In this document: in pieces, positions 1 through 8,570 of the stretch
Numbering within the stretch: position 1 is the first letter of the stretch
How the letters are laid out: each line of letters starts with the position of its first letter
Origin: Oxalobacteraceae bacterium AB_14
GTDB taxonomy: Bacteria; Pseudomonadota; Gammaproteobacteria; Burkholderiales; Burkholderiaceae_D
Reading direction: 5' to 3'
DNA length: 64,000 nt
NCBI GenBank assembly: GCA_000381565.1
Contig: KB906724.1
Span: forward strand, 1,924,801 to 1,988,800
Notes under the pieces: generated by a model
Told to the model about the DNA's origin: nothing
The model's database searches: none
What the model saw: only the letters and a program-made list of their open reading frames with translations
Position numbers and translations under genes: made by a program

Positions 1-20
1 TCTTTATTAGAATAGCGTTC

Positions 21-1262
21 ATGAACGAATTGATCATCAGCCTGGCCGCGGCAAGGGCGCTGCACCTGGCGGCGCAGGGACTGCTGCAAGCGCGGCGCCG
101 CAAGGCGCGCCAGGCCGATGTGGTCGAGGCGATCCGTCAAATGGGCGTGCTGCAGATCGACACCATCCACGTGGTGGCGCGCAGTCCCTACCTGGTGCTG
201 TGGAGCCGCCTGGGCGACTATCCGCAGCCGTGGCTGGAGCAGGCGCTGGCGACGGGCCAGCTGTTCGAGTACTGGGCGCACGAGGCCTGCTTCGTGCCGA
301 TCGAGGACTACGGCCTGTATCGCCACCGCATGCTCGATCCGGCCGCGATGGGCTGGAAGTATTCGGCGACCTGGATGGTCGAACGCCGCGCCGACGTCGA
401 CGCCGTGCTGGCCCACATCCGCGCCAACGGCCCGACCCGTTCCTCGGACTTCGAGCGCACCGACGGCCAGAGCGGCGGCTGGTGGAGCTGGAAGCCGGAA
501 AAGCGCTCGCTGGAGGTGCTGTTCACGTCCGGCGCGCTGATGATCGCCGCGCGCGAGAACTTCCAGCGCATCTACGACCTGGCCGAGCGCGTGCTGCCCG
601 GCTGGGACGACAGCCGCACGCCGCACATCGACGACACCCGCCGTGAGTTGGTGCTGAAGGCGGTCAAGGCGCTGGGCTGCGCCCGCGCCGGCTGGATCAG
701 CGACTACTTCCGCACCAAGCCTCCCCGCCTCGATCCGGAGCAGCTGGTGGCGCAGGGCCTGCTGCTGCGCGCCTGGGTCGAGGACTGGGACGATCCGGTC
801 TACGTCCACCCCGACCACGCCGAACTGCTGGCCGCCGCGGCCGCCGGCACGCTGGCGCCGACCCTGACCACCATCCTGTCGCCGTTCGACCCGGTGGTGT
901 GGGACCGGCGCCGAGCGCTGGAACTGTTCGGCTTCGACTACCGGCTTGAATGCTACACTCCTGCGGAGAAGCGCCGCTACGGCTACTTCACGCTGCCGAT
1001 CCTGCGGCGCGGCGCGCTGGTCGGCCGGGTGGACGCCAAGGCGCACCGGCGCGGCGGCGTGTTCGAGTTGAAAGCGCTGGCGCTGGAGCCGGGCGTACGC
1101 GTCAGCGAGCGCTTCGTGCGCGACGTCGCCGGCGCCTTGCAGCGCCTGGCCAACTGGCACCAGTGCCCCGATGTACGGATCACCCAGGCCACGCCGGACA
1201 GTGTCGCGCCGCTGCTGCGCGCCGCGCTGGCCAACAACACCAGGGAAATGGAAGCCGCATGA
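21..1262 (+). CDS. ycaQ: YcaQ/AlkX-type DNA glycosylase (winged-helix, HTH_42 family)
   Basis: A 413-residue protein of the winged-helix glycosylase family that includes E. coli YcaQ (about 410 residues), which removes bulky alkyl adducts and unhooks interstrand cross-links. The conserved N-terminal stretch with Q45-I46-D47 followed by TIHVVARSPY matches the QxD catalytic motif of the YcaQ branch (AlkZ-type enzymes carry QxQ). The rest is compatible with tandem winged helices (residues about 5-300) and a C-terminal beta domain. No signal peptide or membrane segment, so cytoplasmic. It begins at the first ATG of the window and is followed after 10 bases by the DUF2804 gene, suggesting co-transcription. 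Family assignment is confident; activity is inferred. Confidence 0.9.
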   Translation: MNELIISLAAARALHLAAQGLLQARRRKARQADVVEAIRQMGVLQIDTIHVVARSPYLVLWSRLGDYPQPWLEQALATGQLFEYWAHEACFVPIEDYGLYRHRMLDPAAMGWKYSATWMVERRADVDAVLAHIRANGPTRSSDFERTDGQSGGWWSWKPEKRSLEVLFTSGALMIAARENFQRIYDLAERVLPGWDDSRTPHIDDTRRELVLKAVKALGCARAGWISDYFRTKPPRLDPEQLVAQGLLLRAWVEDWDDPVYVHPDHAELLAAAAAGTLAPTLTTILSPFDPVVWDRRRALELFGFDYRLECYTPAEKRRYGYFTLPILRRGALVGRVDAKAHRRGGVFELKALALEPGVRVSERFVRDVAGALQRLANWHQCPDVRITQATPDSVAPLLRAALANNTREMEAA

Positions 1263-1272
1263 TGGGAGTTCA

Positions 1273-2262
1273 ATGAGTTTGCCCGCCGCCCCCGCCAGCC
1301 TGCTGAGCCCAGACGGCCAGCCGCTGTTCGGCCGCTACGCCGGCCAGGTCGGCCATATCGACTGGAGCCGGCTGGCCGCGCCGTTCGCGCGCGGCCGCCT
1401 GTGGCGCCGCTTCCACCACAAGCGCTGGCACTACGTGGCGCTGTGCACCGAGCGGATATTCTGCGCGGTGGCCATCGTCGACCTGGGCTGGACCAGCACC
1501 GCCTTCGCCTACGCCTTCGACCGCAGCGACGGCGACATGCTGGCCAACTTCGGCCAGGACGGCTTGCCCGGCCTGTCGGCGCGGCTGGCCGACCATGCCG
1601 GCGCGTCGAGCAGTTTCAAGACGCGCAAGAGCAGCATCGCCATCGACAGCCGCGACAACGGCAGCTACGGCCTGGCGCTGCGCTGCGACTACCTGGAGAT
1701 CGACGCCGAATTCGGCCCCGGCGCCTCGCCGCTGCTGCTGGCCGCCGGGCCGGTGGCGCAAGGCTCGGTGCACGCGACGCAGAAGTCGTCCGGCCTGCCT
1801 TTGAGCGGCGAGGTGCGCACCTTCCGCGAGGACTACAACCTGGCCGGCGGCGTCGCCAGCTTCGACTACTCCAACGGCCTGCTGGCGCGTAACACCGCCT
1901 GGCGCTGGGCCTCGGCGCACAACCTGGAGCTGGGCTTCAACCTGCAGTCGGGCTACTTCGGCGGCAACGAGAACGCGCTCTGGCTGGACGGCCAGGTGCA
2001 CGCGCTGGCGCCGGTGCACTTCATCTACGACAGCAGCGATCCGCTGTCGCAGTGGCACATCTTCACCGAGGACGACCTGCTGGAGCTGTACTTCACGCCG
2101 GAGGGCGCGCGCCGCGACAACAAGAACCTGGTGGTGGCGGCCAGCCGCTACCTGCAGCCGATCGGCACCTTCACCGGTTGGGTGCGCAGCGCGCCCGATC
2201 AACCGAAACGCATGGTCACGCAGATGATGGGCGTGACCGAGGATCACGCTTCACGCTGGTAG
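1273..2262 (+). CDS. DUF2804 family protein
   Basis: A 329-residue protein of the DUF2804 family, whose function is unknown. The ATG at 1273 is chosen because GGGAG lies five bases upstream (1264-1268) and the family-like sequence begins right there; the reading frame is open further upstream but overlaps the glycosylase gene. The sequence is rich in aromatic residues and glycine with short beta-type segments (for example DLGWTSTAFAYAFD and NLELGFNLQSGYFGG), consistent with an all-beta lipocalin/AttH-like fold; that is an inference. No signal peptide. It sits between the glycosylase and the Pat-like gene in one direction with short gaps. Confidence 0.8.
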   Translation: MSLPAAPASLLSPDGQPLFGRYAGQVGHIDWSRLAAPFARGRLWRRFHHKRWHYVALCTERIFCAVAIVDLGWTSTAFAYAFDRSDGDMLANFGQDGLPGLSARLADHAGASSSFKTRKSSIAIDSRDNGSYGLALRCDYLEIDAEFGPGASPLLLAAGPVAQGSVHATQKSSGLPLSGEVRTFREDYNLAGGVASFDYSNGLLARNTAWRWASAHNLELGFNLQSGYFGGNENALWLDGQVHALAPVHFIYDSSDPLSQWHIFTEDDLLELYFTPEGARRDNKNLVVAASRYLQPIGTFTGWVRSAPDQPKRMVTQMMGVTEDHASRW

Positions 2263-2278
2263 AAAGGGCAGGGCCGCC

Positions 2279-4687
2279 ATGAGCATCAGGAATCTCGACC
2301 GATTGTTCCAACCCCGCTCGGTGGCCGTGATCGGCGCATCGGACAACCCGCAGCGCATCGGCGCGCGGGTGCTGGCCAACCTGGCCGAAGCCGGCTTTGG
2401 CGGCGACGGCGGCGCCCTCTGGCCGCTCAATCCCAAGCACCAGATGCTGCACGACCTGCCGTGCTATGCCAGGGTGTCGGCCTTGCCGGCGGCGCCGGAC
2501 CTGGCCATCCTGTGCACGCCGCCGTCGACCATCCCCGGACTGGTCGCGGAACTGGGCACGCGCGGCACCCGCGCCGCCATCGTCATGACGGCGGGGCTGG
2601 CCGAGATCAGGGCCGGCAGCCGCAGCCTGCAGCAGGCGATGCTGGACGCGGCCAAGCCGCACCTGCTGCGCATCCTCGGGCCGGGCAGCGTCGGCCTGCA
2701 ATCGCCGGCGCTGGGGCTCAACGCCAGCTTCACCCACCTGGCCGCCGCCCCCGGCAAGCTGGCCTTCGTCTCGCAATCGGGCGCGCTGGGCGCGGCGGTG
2801 CTGGACTGGGCCAGCCTGCGCGGCATCGGCTTCTCGCGCTTTGTCGCGATGGGCGAGGTCGCCGACATCGATTTCGGCGACCTGCTGGACTACCTGGCCG
2901 GAGACCCGGAGACCGAAGCCATCCTGCTGTGCATCGAGGACGTGCGCTGCGCGCGCAAGTTCATGTCGGCCGGACGGCTGGCGGCGCGCGGCAAGCCGGT
3001 GATCGTGCTGAAGGTGGGGCGCGACGCCGCCCCCGGCGCCGACCTGGTGTTCGACGCTGCGATCCGCCGCGCCGGCATGCTGCGCGTGCATTCCACCGAA
3101 GACCTGTTCGACGCCGTCGAAACGCTGGCGCGCCAGCGGCCGCAGCGCGGCGAGCGGCTGGCGGTGCTGACCAACGGCGTCGGCCTGGGCCTGATCGCGG
3201 CCGACGCGCTCGCGTGCGGCGGCGCGCAACTGGCGCCGCTGTCGGCCGAGACCCTGCGCCTGCTGAAACGCGCCGGCGCGCCGCTGGCCAACCCGGTTGA
3301 CCTGCTGGCCGACGTGCCGGTCGAACGCTACACCGGCGCGGTGGAGGCGCTGCTGCGCGAAACCCAGGCCGACGCGCTGCTGTTCCTGCACGCGCCGACC
3401 GCCATGGTGTCCAGCAGCCTGATCGCGGCGGCGGTGGCGCCGCTGATGCGCAACGCTTCCAAGAACGTGCTGTCCTGCTGGCTGGGCGGGCGTTCGGTGG
3501 CGGCCGCGCGCCAGGTGTTCGCCGACGCCGGCCTGCCTACATACGACACGCCGGAGAAGGCGATCCACGGCTTCCTGCAAATCGCCCAGTACCGGCGCAA
3601 CCAGGAGCTGCTGATGGAAGTGCCGGCGCGCCTGCCCGCGGCCGCCGCGCCGGAACGCGCGGCGGCCCAGGCGCTGGTGGCCGCGGCCCTGGCGGCCGGC
3701 CGCGGCGACCTGTCCGACCAGGATGCGCGCGCGCTGCTGTCGGCCTACGGCATCGCGCTGGCCACGCCGCAGCAGGCCGCGCTGACCGGCCCGACGCTGG
3801 CGGCGGCGCGCATCCAGATCGCCACCGATCCGGTGTTCGGGCCGGTGGTGTTCTTCGGCCAGGGCGGCATCGCGGCGGAGGTGGCGGCCGACCGCGCCGC
3901 CGGCCTGCCGCCGCTGAACATGGTGCTGGCGCGCGACATGGTCGGCCGCACCCGCGTGGCGCGCCTGCTGGCGCAAGGCCAGACCGCCGCCGACGCCGAC
4001 GCGCTGTGCCGCACGCTGGTGCAGGTGGCCGACATGGTGGCCGACCTGCCGCAGCTGGCGGAACTCGACCTCAATCCGCTGCTGGCGTTGGGCGGCGGCG
4101 TGGTGGCGCTGGCCGCGCGCGTGCGGCTGGCGCCGGCGCGCAGCGACGACACGCTGGCCATCCGGCCCTATCCGCTGGAGCTGGAGCAGGAGCTGGACTG
4201 GGGCGGCGGCCGCATCCTGCTGCGGCCGATCCGGCCGGAGGACGCGCCGCAGCACCAGGTGTTCTTCGCCGCGCTCGACCCGGACGACGTGCGGCTGCGC
4301 TTCTTCACCGCCATGCGCGAGCTGCCGCCGTCGCAGCTGGCGCGGCTGACCCAGATCGACTACGACCGCGCGATGGCCTTCATCGCCACCCGCGACGGCC
4401 CCGGCGGCGAGCCGGAAACGCTGGGCGTGGTGCGCGCCGTGGCCGACGCGGACAATCAGTCCGCTGAATTTGCCGTCATCGTGCGTTCCGACCTGAAGGG
4501 GAAGGGGCTGGGCTACATCCTGTTCCAGAAACTGGTCGATTACTTCCGCAGCCGGGGCACCGCCGAGATCGTCGGCGACGCCTTGTCGGAAAACCTGGGC
4601 GTGCAAAAACTGGTGCGGCATTTCGGCGGCGTGGTTTTGCCGCACCCGGAGGCGGGCATGGTGCGGCTTCAATTGTCTTTACGATAG
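2279..4687 (+). CDS. Pat/PatZ-like protein: eroded ADP-forming acyl-CoA synthetase fused to GNAT acetyltransferase
   Basis: An 802-residue fusion. Residues about 8-105 are a CoA-binding Rossmann domain (FQPRSVAVIGASDNPQRIGA), 130-430 succinyl-CoA-ligase-like domains, 465-625 a shortened ATP-grasp domain, and 645-800 a GNAT acetyltransferase (LRPIRPEDAP; RSDLKGKGLGYILFQKL is the acetyl-CoA loop). Pat/PatZ proteins acetylate lysines, classically inactivating acetyl-CoA synthetase. It is shorter than E. coli PatZ (886 residues). The loop after KVGR (about residues 245-255) lacks the His-Thr-Gly expected in active synthetases, and the ATP-grasp part jumps from the YGI segment to IATDPVFGP (about residues 500-523) without the usual lysine-bearing core. 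The synthetase half therefore looks non-catalytic, perhaps sensory. SD AGGGCAGGG precedes the ATG. Confidence 0.88.
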   Translation: MSIRNLDRLFQPRSVAVIGASDNPQRIGARVLANLAEAGFGGDGGALWPLNPKHQMLHDLPCYARVSALPAAPDLAILCTPPSTIPGLVAELGTRGTRAAIVMTAGLAEIRAGSRSLQQAMLDAAKPHLLRILGPGSVGLQSPALGLNASFTHLAAAPGKLAFVSQSGALGAAVLDWASLRGIGFSRFVAMGEVADIDFGDLLDYLAGDPETEAILLCIEDVRCARKFMSAGRLAARGKPVIVLKVGRDAAPGADLVFDAAIRRAGMLRVHSTEDLFDAVETLARQRPQRGERLAVLTNGVGLGLIAADALACGGAQLAPLSAETLRLLKRAGAPLANPVDLLADVPVERYTGAVEALLRETQADALLFLHAPTAMVSSSLIAAAVAPLMRNASKNVLSCWLGGRSVAAARQVFADAGLPTYDTPEKAIHGFLQIAQYRRNQELLMEVPARLPAAAAPERAAAQALVAAALAAGRGDLSDQDARALLSAYGIALATPQQAALTGPTLAAARIQIATDPVFGPVVFFGQGGIAAEVAADRAAGLPPLNMVLARDMVGRTRVARLLAQGQTAADADALCRTLVQVADMVADLPQLAELDLNPLLALGGGVVALAARVRLAPARSDDTLAIRPYPLELEQELDWGGGRILLRPIRPEDAPQHQVFFAALDPDDVRLRFFTAMRELPPSQLARLTQIDYDRAMAFIATRDGPGGEPETLGVVRAVADADNQSAEFAVIVRSDLKGKGLGYILFQKLVDYFRSRGTAEIVGDALSENLGVQKLVRHFGGVVLPHPEAGMVRLQLSLR

Positions 4688-4838
4688 CATTCGCGGCCGG
4701 CTTGTTATATATTGATACGTATAGCGCTGCGGTCTGGGTTTGTTCTAGCTCAAAGCGTGTTTGTCGGCTTTATTTACACTTTTACTTCCGGTCTTGCCGC
4801 TCATCCGGGCGCGCGCAACTTCAGCTTTGGGAGTCAGA

Positions 4839-5564
4839 ATGTTAACTGCCACATATACTCTGGTAGCACTGTCGGTGGAGCACGCAAGTGTCCGCCTCAG
4901 TTTGTTATCGTTCCAAAAGTATGTGCGCTCCACGCTGATGCATCAAAACAGCATCACCCTGTCGCAGCTGGAATATGCCTGCGAGAATTTGAACAGCCTG
5001 TACCAGGCCTGCCACTGGCGTAAAACCGAGATGTACCTGATCCCCGCGCTGCGCGAGGCGACCGAGCGCGCCGACCAGCTGCTGGACGAGCTCAACCGTC
5101 TGAACCAGTCGGCGCTGCTGTCGATCCGCATGCTGCAAGACCGGCTCGGTTCGGTGGCCGAGGTGCGCGACGAACAGGTCAACCTGATTTGCGACAGCAT
5201 CGAAACCTTTTGCTCCTCGCTGCTGAAGCGGCTGGAAAAGGAAGAGCAGGAACTGTTCGCCATCGCCCGCAACGCCATCGCCGGCGAGACATGGTTTTCC
5301 ATTGCGAATCAATTGATGATGCACGACAAGCATCTGGAAGAAATGAAACGGGCGGGCCTGACGCCGGTCGAGGCGGTCGAGGCGGCCAAGCCCAAGGCGG
5401 TGGCCGCGCGCAACCTGGCCGGCGCGGTGCGCGTGGTGGACGACGGTCAGATCAGCATTCCCGGTTTGCAGGTGCTGCCGATAGTAAGTACCGAGGAAAG
5501 CGCGGCGCAAACGGCGCCCGCCAGCCTTGTCCGATCGACCCGGCAGCTGCCGGCGATGAAATAA
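4839..5564 (+). CDS. Hypothetical helical protein, weakly hemerythrin-like
   Basis: A 241-residue soluble, helix-rich protein I do not recognise with certainty. The start at 4839 is chosen over an open upstream stretch because GGGAG (4829-4833) sits five bases before it. The middle (LEKEEQELFAIARN followed by a Trp and then MMHDKHLEEM) resembles the third and fourth helices of hemerythrin-like domains, and an earlier HWRKTEMYLIPAL segment could supply another helix. The set of histidines is incomplete compared with classical di-iron hemerythrins, so oxygen or iron binding is doubtful. The C-terminal 70 residues are low-complexity and Ala/Val rich. It stands alone between the Pat-like and DUF349 genes. 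Confidence 0.6.
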   Translation: MLTATYTLVALSVEHASVRLSLLSFQKYVRSTLMHQNSITLSQLEYACENLNSLYQACHWRKTEMYLIPALREATERADQLLDELNRLNQSALLSIRMLQDRLGSVAEVRDEQVNLICDSIETFCSSLLKRLEKEEQELFAIARNAIAGETWFSIANQLMMHDKHLEEMKRAGLTPVEAVEAAKPKAVAARNLAGAVRVVDDGQISIPGLQVLPIVSTEESAAQTAPASLVRSTRQLPAMK

Positions 5565-5643
5565 CCGCCCAATTAGCATACGCATCGGGCAAATTCCCCT
5601 CGCTTTGCTATGATGGTGGTTTTAGCCATCCCATAGCGCATCC

Positions 5644-8097
5644 ATGTTCGATTTCATCTTCAAGCGAACTACCGACCAGGCGGCCGATCAACAGGCCGCC
5701 GTGGCCACTTCCGAGCAGGGCGCCGCCGCTGCCGCTTCGGCCAGCCGCCGCGAGGAGCAGGCGCAGCGCGCCGCCGCGCTGGCGGGCGACGAGGCCGCCG
5801 CCGTCGAACTGATACTGCACAGCGAATTTGCCGGCGTGCGCCTGGCCGCCGCCGAACACGTCCAGTCCCAGGCCTGTCTCGAACAGGTGTTGCAGGCGAT
5901 GCGCAATACCGACCGCCGCGTCGCCAAGCTGATGCAGGGACGGCTGGATGCGATCCGCTACCGGCTGGCCGAGCAGCACAAGGCCCAGGCCTGCCTGGAC
6001 CAGGCCCAGCGCTTGTTGCAGGATGAGAAGCTGACGCCCAACCAGGTCGCCGACCTGGACCGTCAATGGCAGGTCACCGCCGCCGTGCCGGAGCTGGCCG
6101 AACCGTTCGCCGGCGCGCGCGCCGCGCTGGCTGCGCGGCTGGAGGCGCAGGTCAACCTGCAGCGCAGCATCATCGATGCGATGGCGGCGCTGCGCCAGCT
6201 GCCGGCCGCCGGCTTGGCGCCCGAAGAAGCGCAGCAGGCGCTGGAGCGCCACGCCGCCGCCCAGGCCGAATACCAGCAGGCGCCCGAGCACAACGCCTTG
6301 CCCAAGCATATGCTGAGCGACTTCGCGCAGGTGCTGGAGCACAGCCGCGCCGCGCTGGCGGCCGCCAGCCAGCGTCCCGCGGCCGCGCCGGAAGCCGCGC
6401 CCGCGGCCGAATCGCCGGCCGTCGCCCCGGCCGCCGCCGCAGCTGCGCCTGCCGCGCGCGCGCCGAAGAAGCCGGCCGCACCCAAGGAAACCGACAAGAA
6501 ATTCCTGGAAACGCTGGATGCGATGGAAGCCGCGCTGGAGCAGGGCTTGCTGCACGCCGCCGCCGACCACGACAAGTGGCTCAAGGAACACAAGACCCGC
6601 CTGACGCCGGCCCAGACCGACCGCCTGAACCACGTGCGCGCCGAGCTCAAACGCCTGGGCGACTGGGCCCGCTGGGGCGGCAACGTCTCGCGCGAGGAAC
6701 TGGTCAAGGCGGTGGAAGAACTGCCCGCGCTGGGCCTGGCGATGAGCGAGCTGGCCAAGAAGGTCGGCAGCATGCGCGAGCGCTGGAAGTCGCTGGACGC
6801 GGTCTCCGGCCACGCGCCCAAGAGCCTGTGGGAGCGCTTCGACAGCGCCTGCACCGCCGCCTACGCGCCGGCCGCCGCCCACTTCAAGCAACTGGCCGAC
6901 GAGCGCCACGCCAACGCCGCCAAGGCCCAGGCCCTGATCGACGAAACCCGCAACCTGGCCGCCAGCGCGGCCAGCGAGGGCGCGGACCTGAAGAACGTGG
7001 CCGCCGCCGGCCAGCGCCTGCGCCAGGTGTGGGGCCGGCTGGGCACCATCGACCGCAAGGAAAAACGCAAGCTCGACCAGGCCTTCGACAAGGCGCTGGG
7101 GCTGATGCTGGCGCCGCTGTCCGAACAGCGCAAGATCGAAAGCGCCAAGCGCGAGCTGCTGATCGCCGAAGCCGAGCAGATGCAGGCCAGCGAGCGCCAC
7201 ACGCTGGATAATCTGCGCCGCCTGCAAGAGCGCTGGCAGGAGCAGGCCAAGGCGCTGCCGCTGGAGCGCAAGATCGAGCAAGCCTTGTGGCAACGCTTCC
7301 GCGCCGCCTGCGATGCGATCTTCGCCAAGCGCAAGGAGTCCGCGCACGCCGCCGACCACGAACGCAAGGCCCACCTGCACGCGCGCGAAGCGCTGTGCAA
7401 CGAACTGGAAACGGCCACCTTCAGCGGCGACGACAAGGCGCAGCTGGCGGCCATCGCCAAGATCTTGCGCGACACGGCGGCGGCCTGGCATGCGGCCGGC
7501 GGCGTGCCGCGCGCGTCCGAAGCGCGCATCACGCAGCGTTACCAGGCGGCCGTGGCGAAGGTGCAGGGCCAGGCAGACGCCATCAAGCGCCGCGCCGGCG
7601 CCGCCCAGGCCAACGCGCTGCGCGACAAGTTGCGCCTGTGCCAGGCGCTGGAGAGCGCGATCGGCACGTCGGCCGACGGCGCGGCCATCGACGGCGCGGA
7701 CTGGCAAGCGCGCTGGTCGGCGCTGCCGCCGCTGGCCACCGAATACGAGCGCGCCTTGCAGGGCCGCTTCAACGCGGCGCTGGGTGCGCTCGATAAGGTT
7801 GACGAACAGCGGCGCAGCGCCTACGCCGAGCAGCTGGAGCGCAACCGCGCCAAGCTGCTCGATGAAGTGCTGCGGCTGGAGATCGTGGCCGGCGTCGACA
7901 GCGGCGCCGAGTTCGCGCGCGAGCGGCTGAAGATGCAGGTCGAAGTGCTGCAATCGTCGCTGAAGTCCGGCCAGAAGCCGCAAAGCGCCGGCAGCGCCTA
8001 CCTGCAGCTGTGCGCGATGCCGGCCCTGGCCGACGACCGCACCGCCAGCCGCATCGAGCAACTGTTCCGCCGGATCGGCGCCGCGGAGCGCGCATGA
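5644..8097 (+). CDS. DUF349 domain-containing protein
   Basis: An 817-residue, highly charged, Ala/Arg/Glu-rich protein with long predicted helices and repeated W-x-x-F and ALWQRFRAACD-type segments typical of DUF349 repeats, roughly residues 390-700. A low-complexity Ala/Pro linker lies near residues 235-280 (APAAESPAVAPAAAAA then PAARAPKKPAAPKET). No membrane segment or catalytic motif is visible; the family is cytoplasmic and of unknown biochemical function. The stop overlaps the moaE start in an ATGA (8094-8097), so the two are translationally coupled. Residue-level repeat boundaries were judged by eye. Confidence 0.85.
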   Translation: MFDFIFKRTTDQAADQQAAVATSEQGAAAAASASRREEQAQRAAALAGDEAAAVELILHSEFAGVRLAAAEHVQSQACLEQVLQAMRNTDRRVAKLMQGRLDAIRYRLAEQHKAQACLDQAQRLLQDEKLTPNQVADLDRQWQVTAAVPELAEPFAGARAALAARLEAQVNLQRSIIDAMAALRQLPAAGLAPEEAQQALERHAAAQAEYQQAPEHNALPKHMLSDFAQVLEHSRAALAAASQRPAAAPEAAPAAESPAVAPAAAAAAPAARAPKKPAAPKETDKKFLETLDAMEAALEQGLLHAAADHDKWLKEHKTRLTPAQTDRLNHVRAELKRLGDWARWGGNVSREELVKAVEELPALGLAMSELAKKVGSMRERWKSLDAVSGHAPKSLWERFDSACTAAYAPAAAHFKQLADERHANAAKAQALIDETRNLAASAASEGADLKNVAAAGQRLRQVWGRLGTIDRKEKRKLDQAFDKALGLMLAPLSEQRKIESAKRELLIAEAEQMQASERHTLDNLRRLQERWQEQAKALPLERKIEQALWQRFRAACDAIFAKRKESAHAADHERKAHLHAREALCNELETATFSGDDKAQLAAIAKILRDTAAAWHAAGGVPRASEARITQRYQAAVAKVQGQADAIKRRAGAAQANALRDKLRLCQALESAIGTSADGAAIDGADWQARWSALPPLATEYERALQGRFNAALGALDKVDEQRRSAYAEQLERNRAKLLDEVLRLEIVAGVDSGAEFARERLKMQVEVLQSSLKSGQKPQSAGSAYLQLCAMPALADDRTASRIEQLFRRIGAAERA

Positions 8098-8570
8098 GTG
8101 TGGGCGACAACTTCCAGGTCCGCATCCAGACCGAAGACTTCGACCTGAGCACGGAGCTGGCGCGGCTGCGCGCCGCCAACCCCAAGGTCGGCGCCATCGT
8201 CAACTTCGTCGGCACGGTGCGCGACCTGAACGAGGGCGCCAGCGTGGCGGAGATGGAGCTGGAGCACTACGCCGGCATGACCGAGCAATCCATCCTCGCC
8301 ATCATCGAGCAGGCCCGCCAGCGCTGGCCGGTGTTTGGCGCGCTGGTGATCCACCGGGTCGGCCCGCTCAAGCCGCTCGAGCAGATCGTGCTGGTGGCGG
8401 TCACCTCGGCCCACCGCGGCGAGGCCTTCGCCGCCTGCGAATACATCATCGACTTCCTCAAGACCGAAGCGCCGTTCTGGAAAAAAGAACAAACCCCGGC
8501 CGGCGCGCGCTGGGTGGACGCCCGCGTCAGCGACGACGTCGCGCTCAAAAAGTGGAGCATTGAGCCCTAG
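8094..8570 (+). CDS. moaE: Molybdopterin synthase catalytic subunit MoaE
   Basis: A 158-residue MoaE. It transfers sulfur from MoaD thiocarboxylate to cyclic pyranopterin monophosphate to form molybdopterin. Diagnostic stretches are GAIVNFVGTVRD, LELEHYAGMTE, HRVGPLKPLEQIVLVAVTSAHR and EAPFWKKEQTP (the active-site lysines). The start is the ATG of an ATGA overlap with the DUF349 gene. The partner moaD and the usual neighbour moeA are not in this window. The stop codon TAG is part of the CTAG (8567-8570) duplicated by the downstream IS1380 element, so transcription beyond moaE enters an insertion sequence. Confidence 0.95.
   Translation: MSVGDNFQVRIQTEDFDLSTELARLRAANPKVGAIVNFVGTVRDLNEGASVAEMELEHYAGMTEQSILAIIEQARQRWPVFGALVIHRVGPLKPLEQIVLVAVTSAHRGEAFAACEYIIDFLKTEAPFWKKEQTPAGARWVDARVSDDVALKKWSIEP

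Noticed and set aside
1171..1272. Earlier start of the DUF2804 gene
   Set aside because: It overlaps the glycosylase gene, lacks a ribosome site and gives an Arg/Pro-rich out-of-frame-like peptide.
2216..4672. Very long minus-strand frame opposite the Pat-like gene (and similar ones opposite the DUF349, clpB, lepA and uvrC genes)
   Set aside because: These are mirror frames produced by high-GC codon bias: low-complexity Arg/Gln/His/Ala-rich sequence with no recognisable domain.
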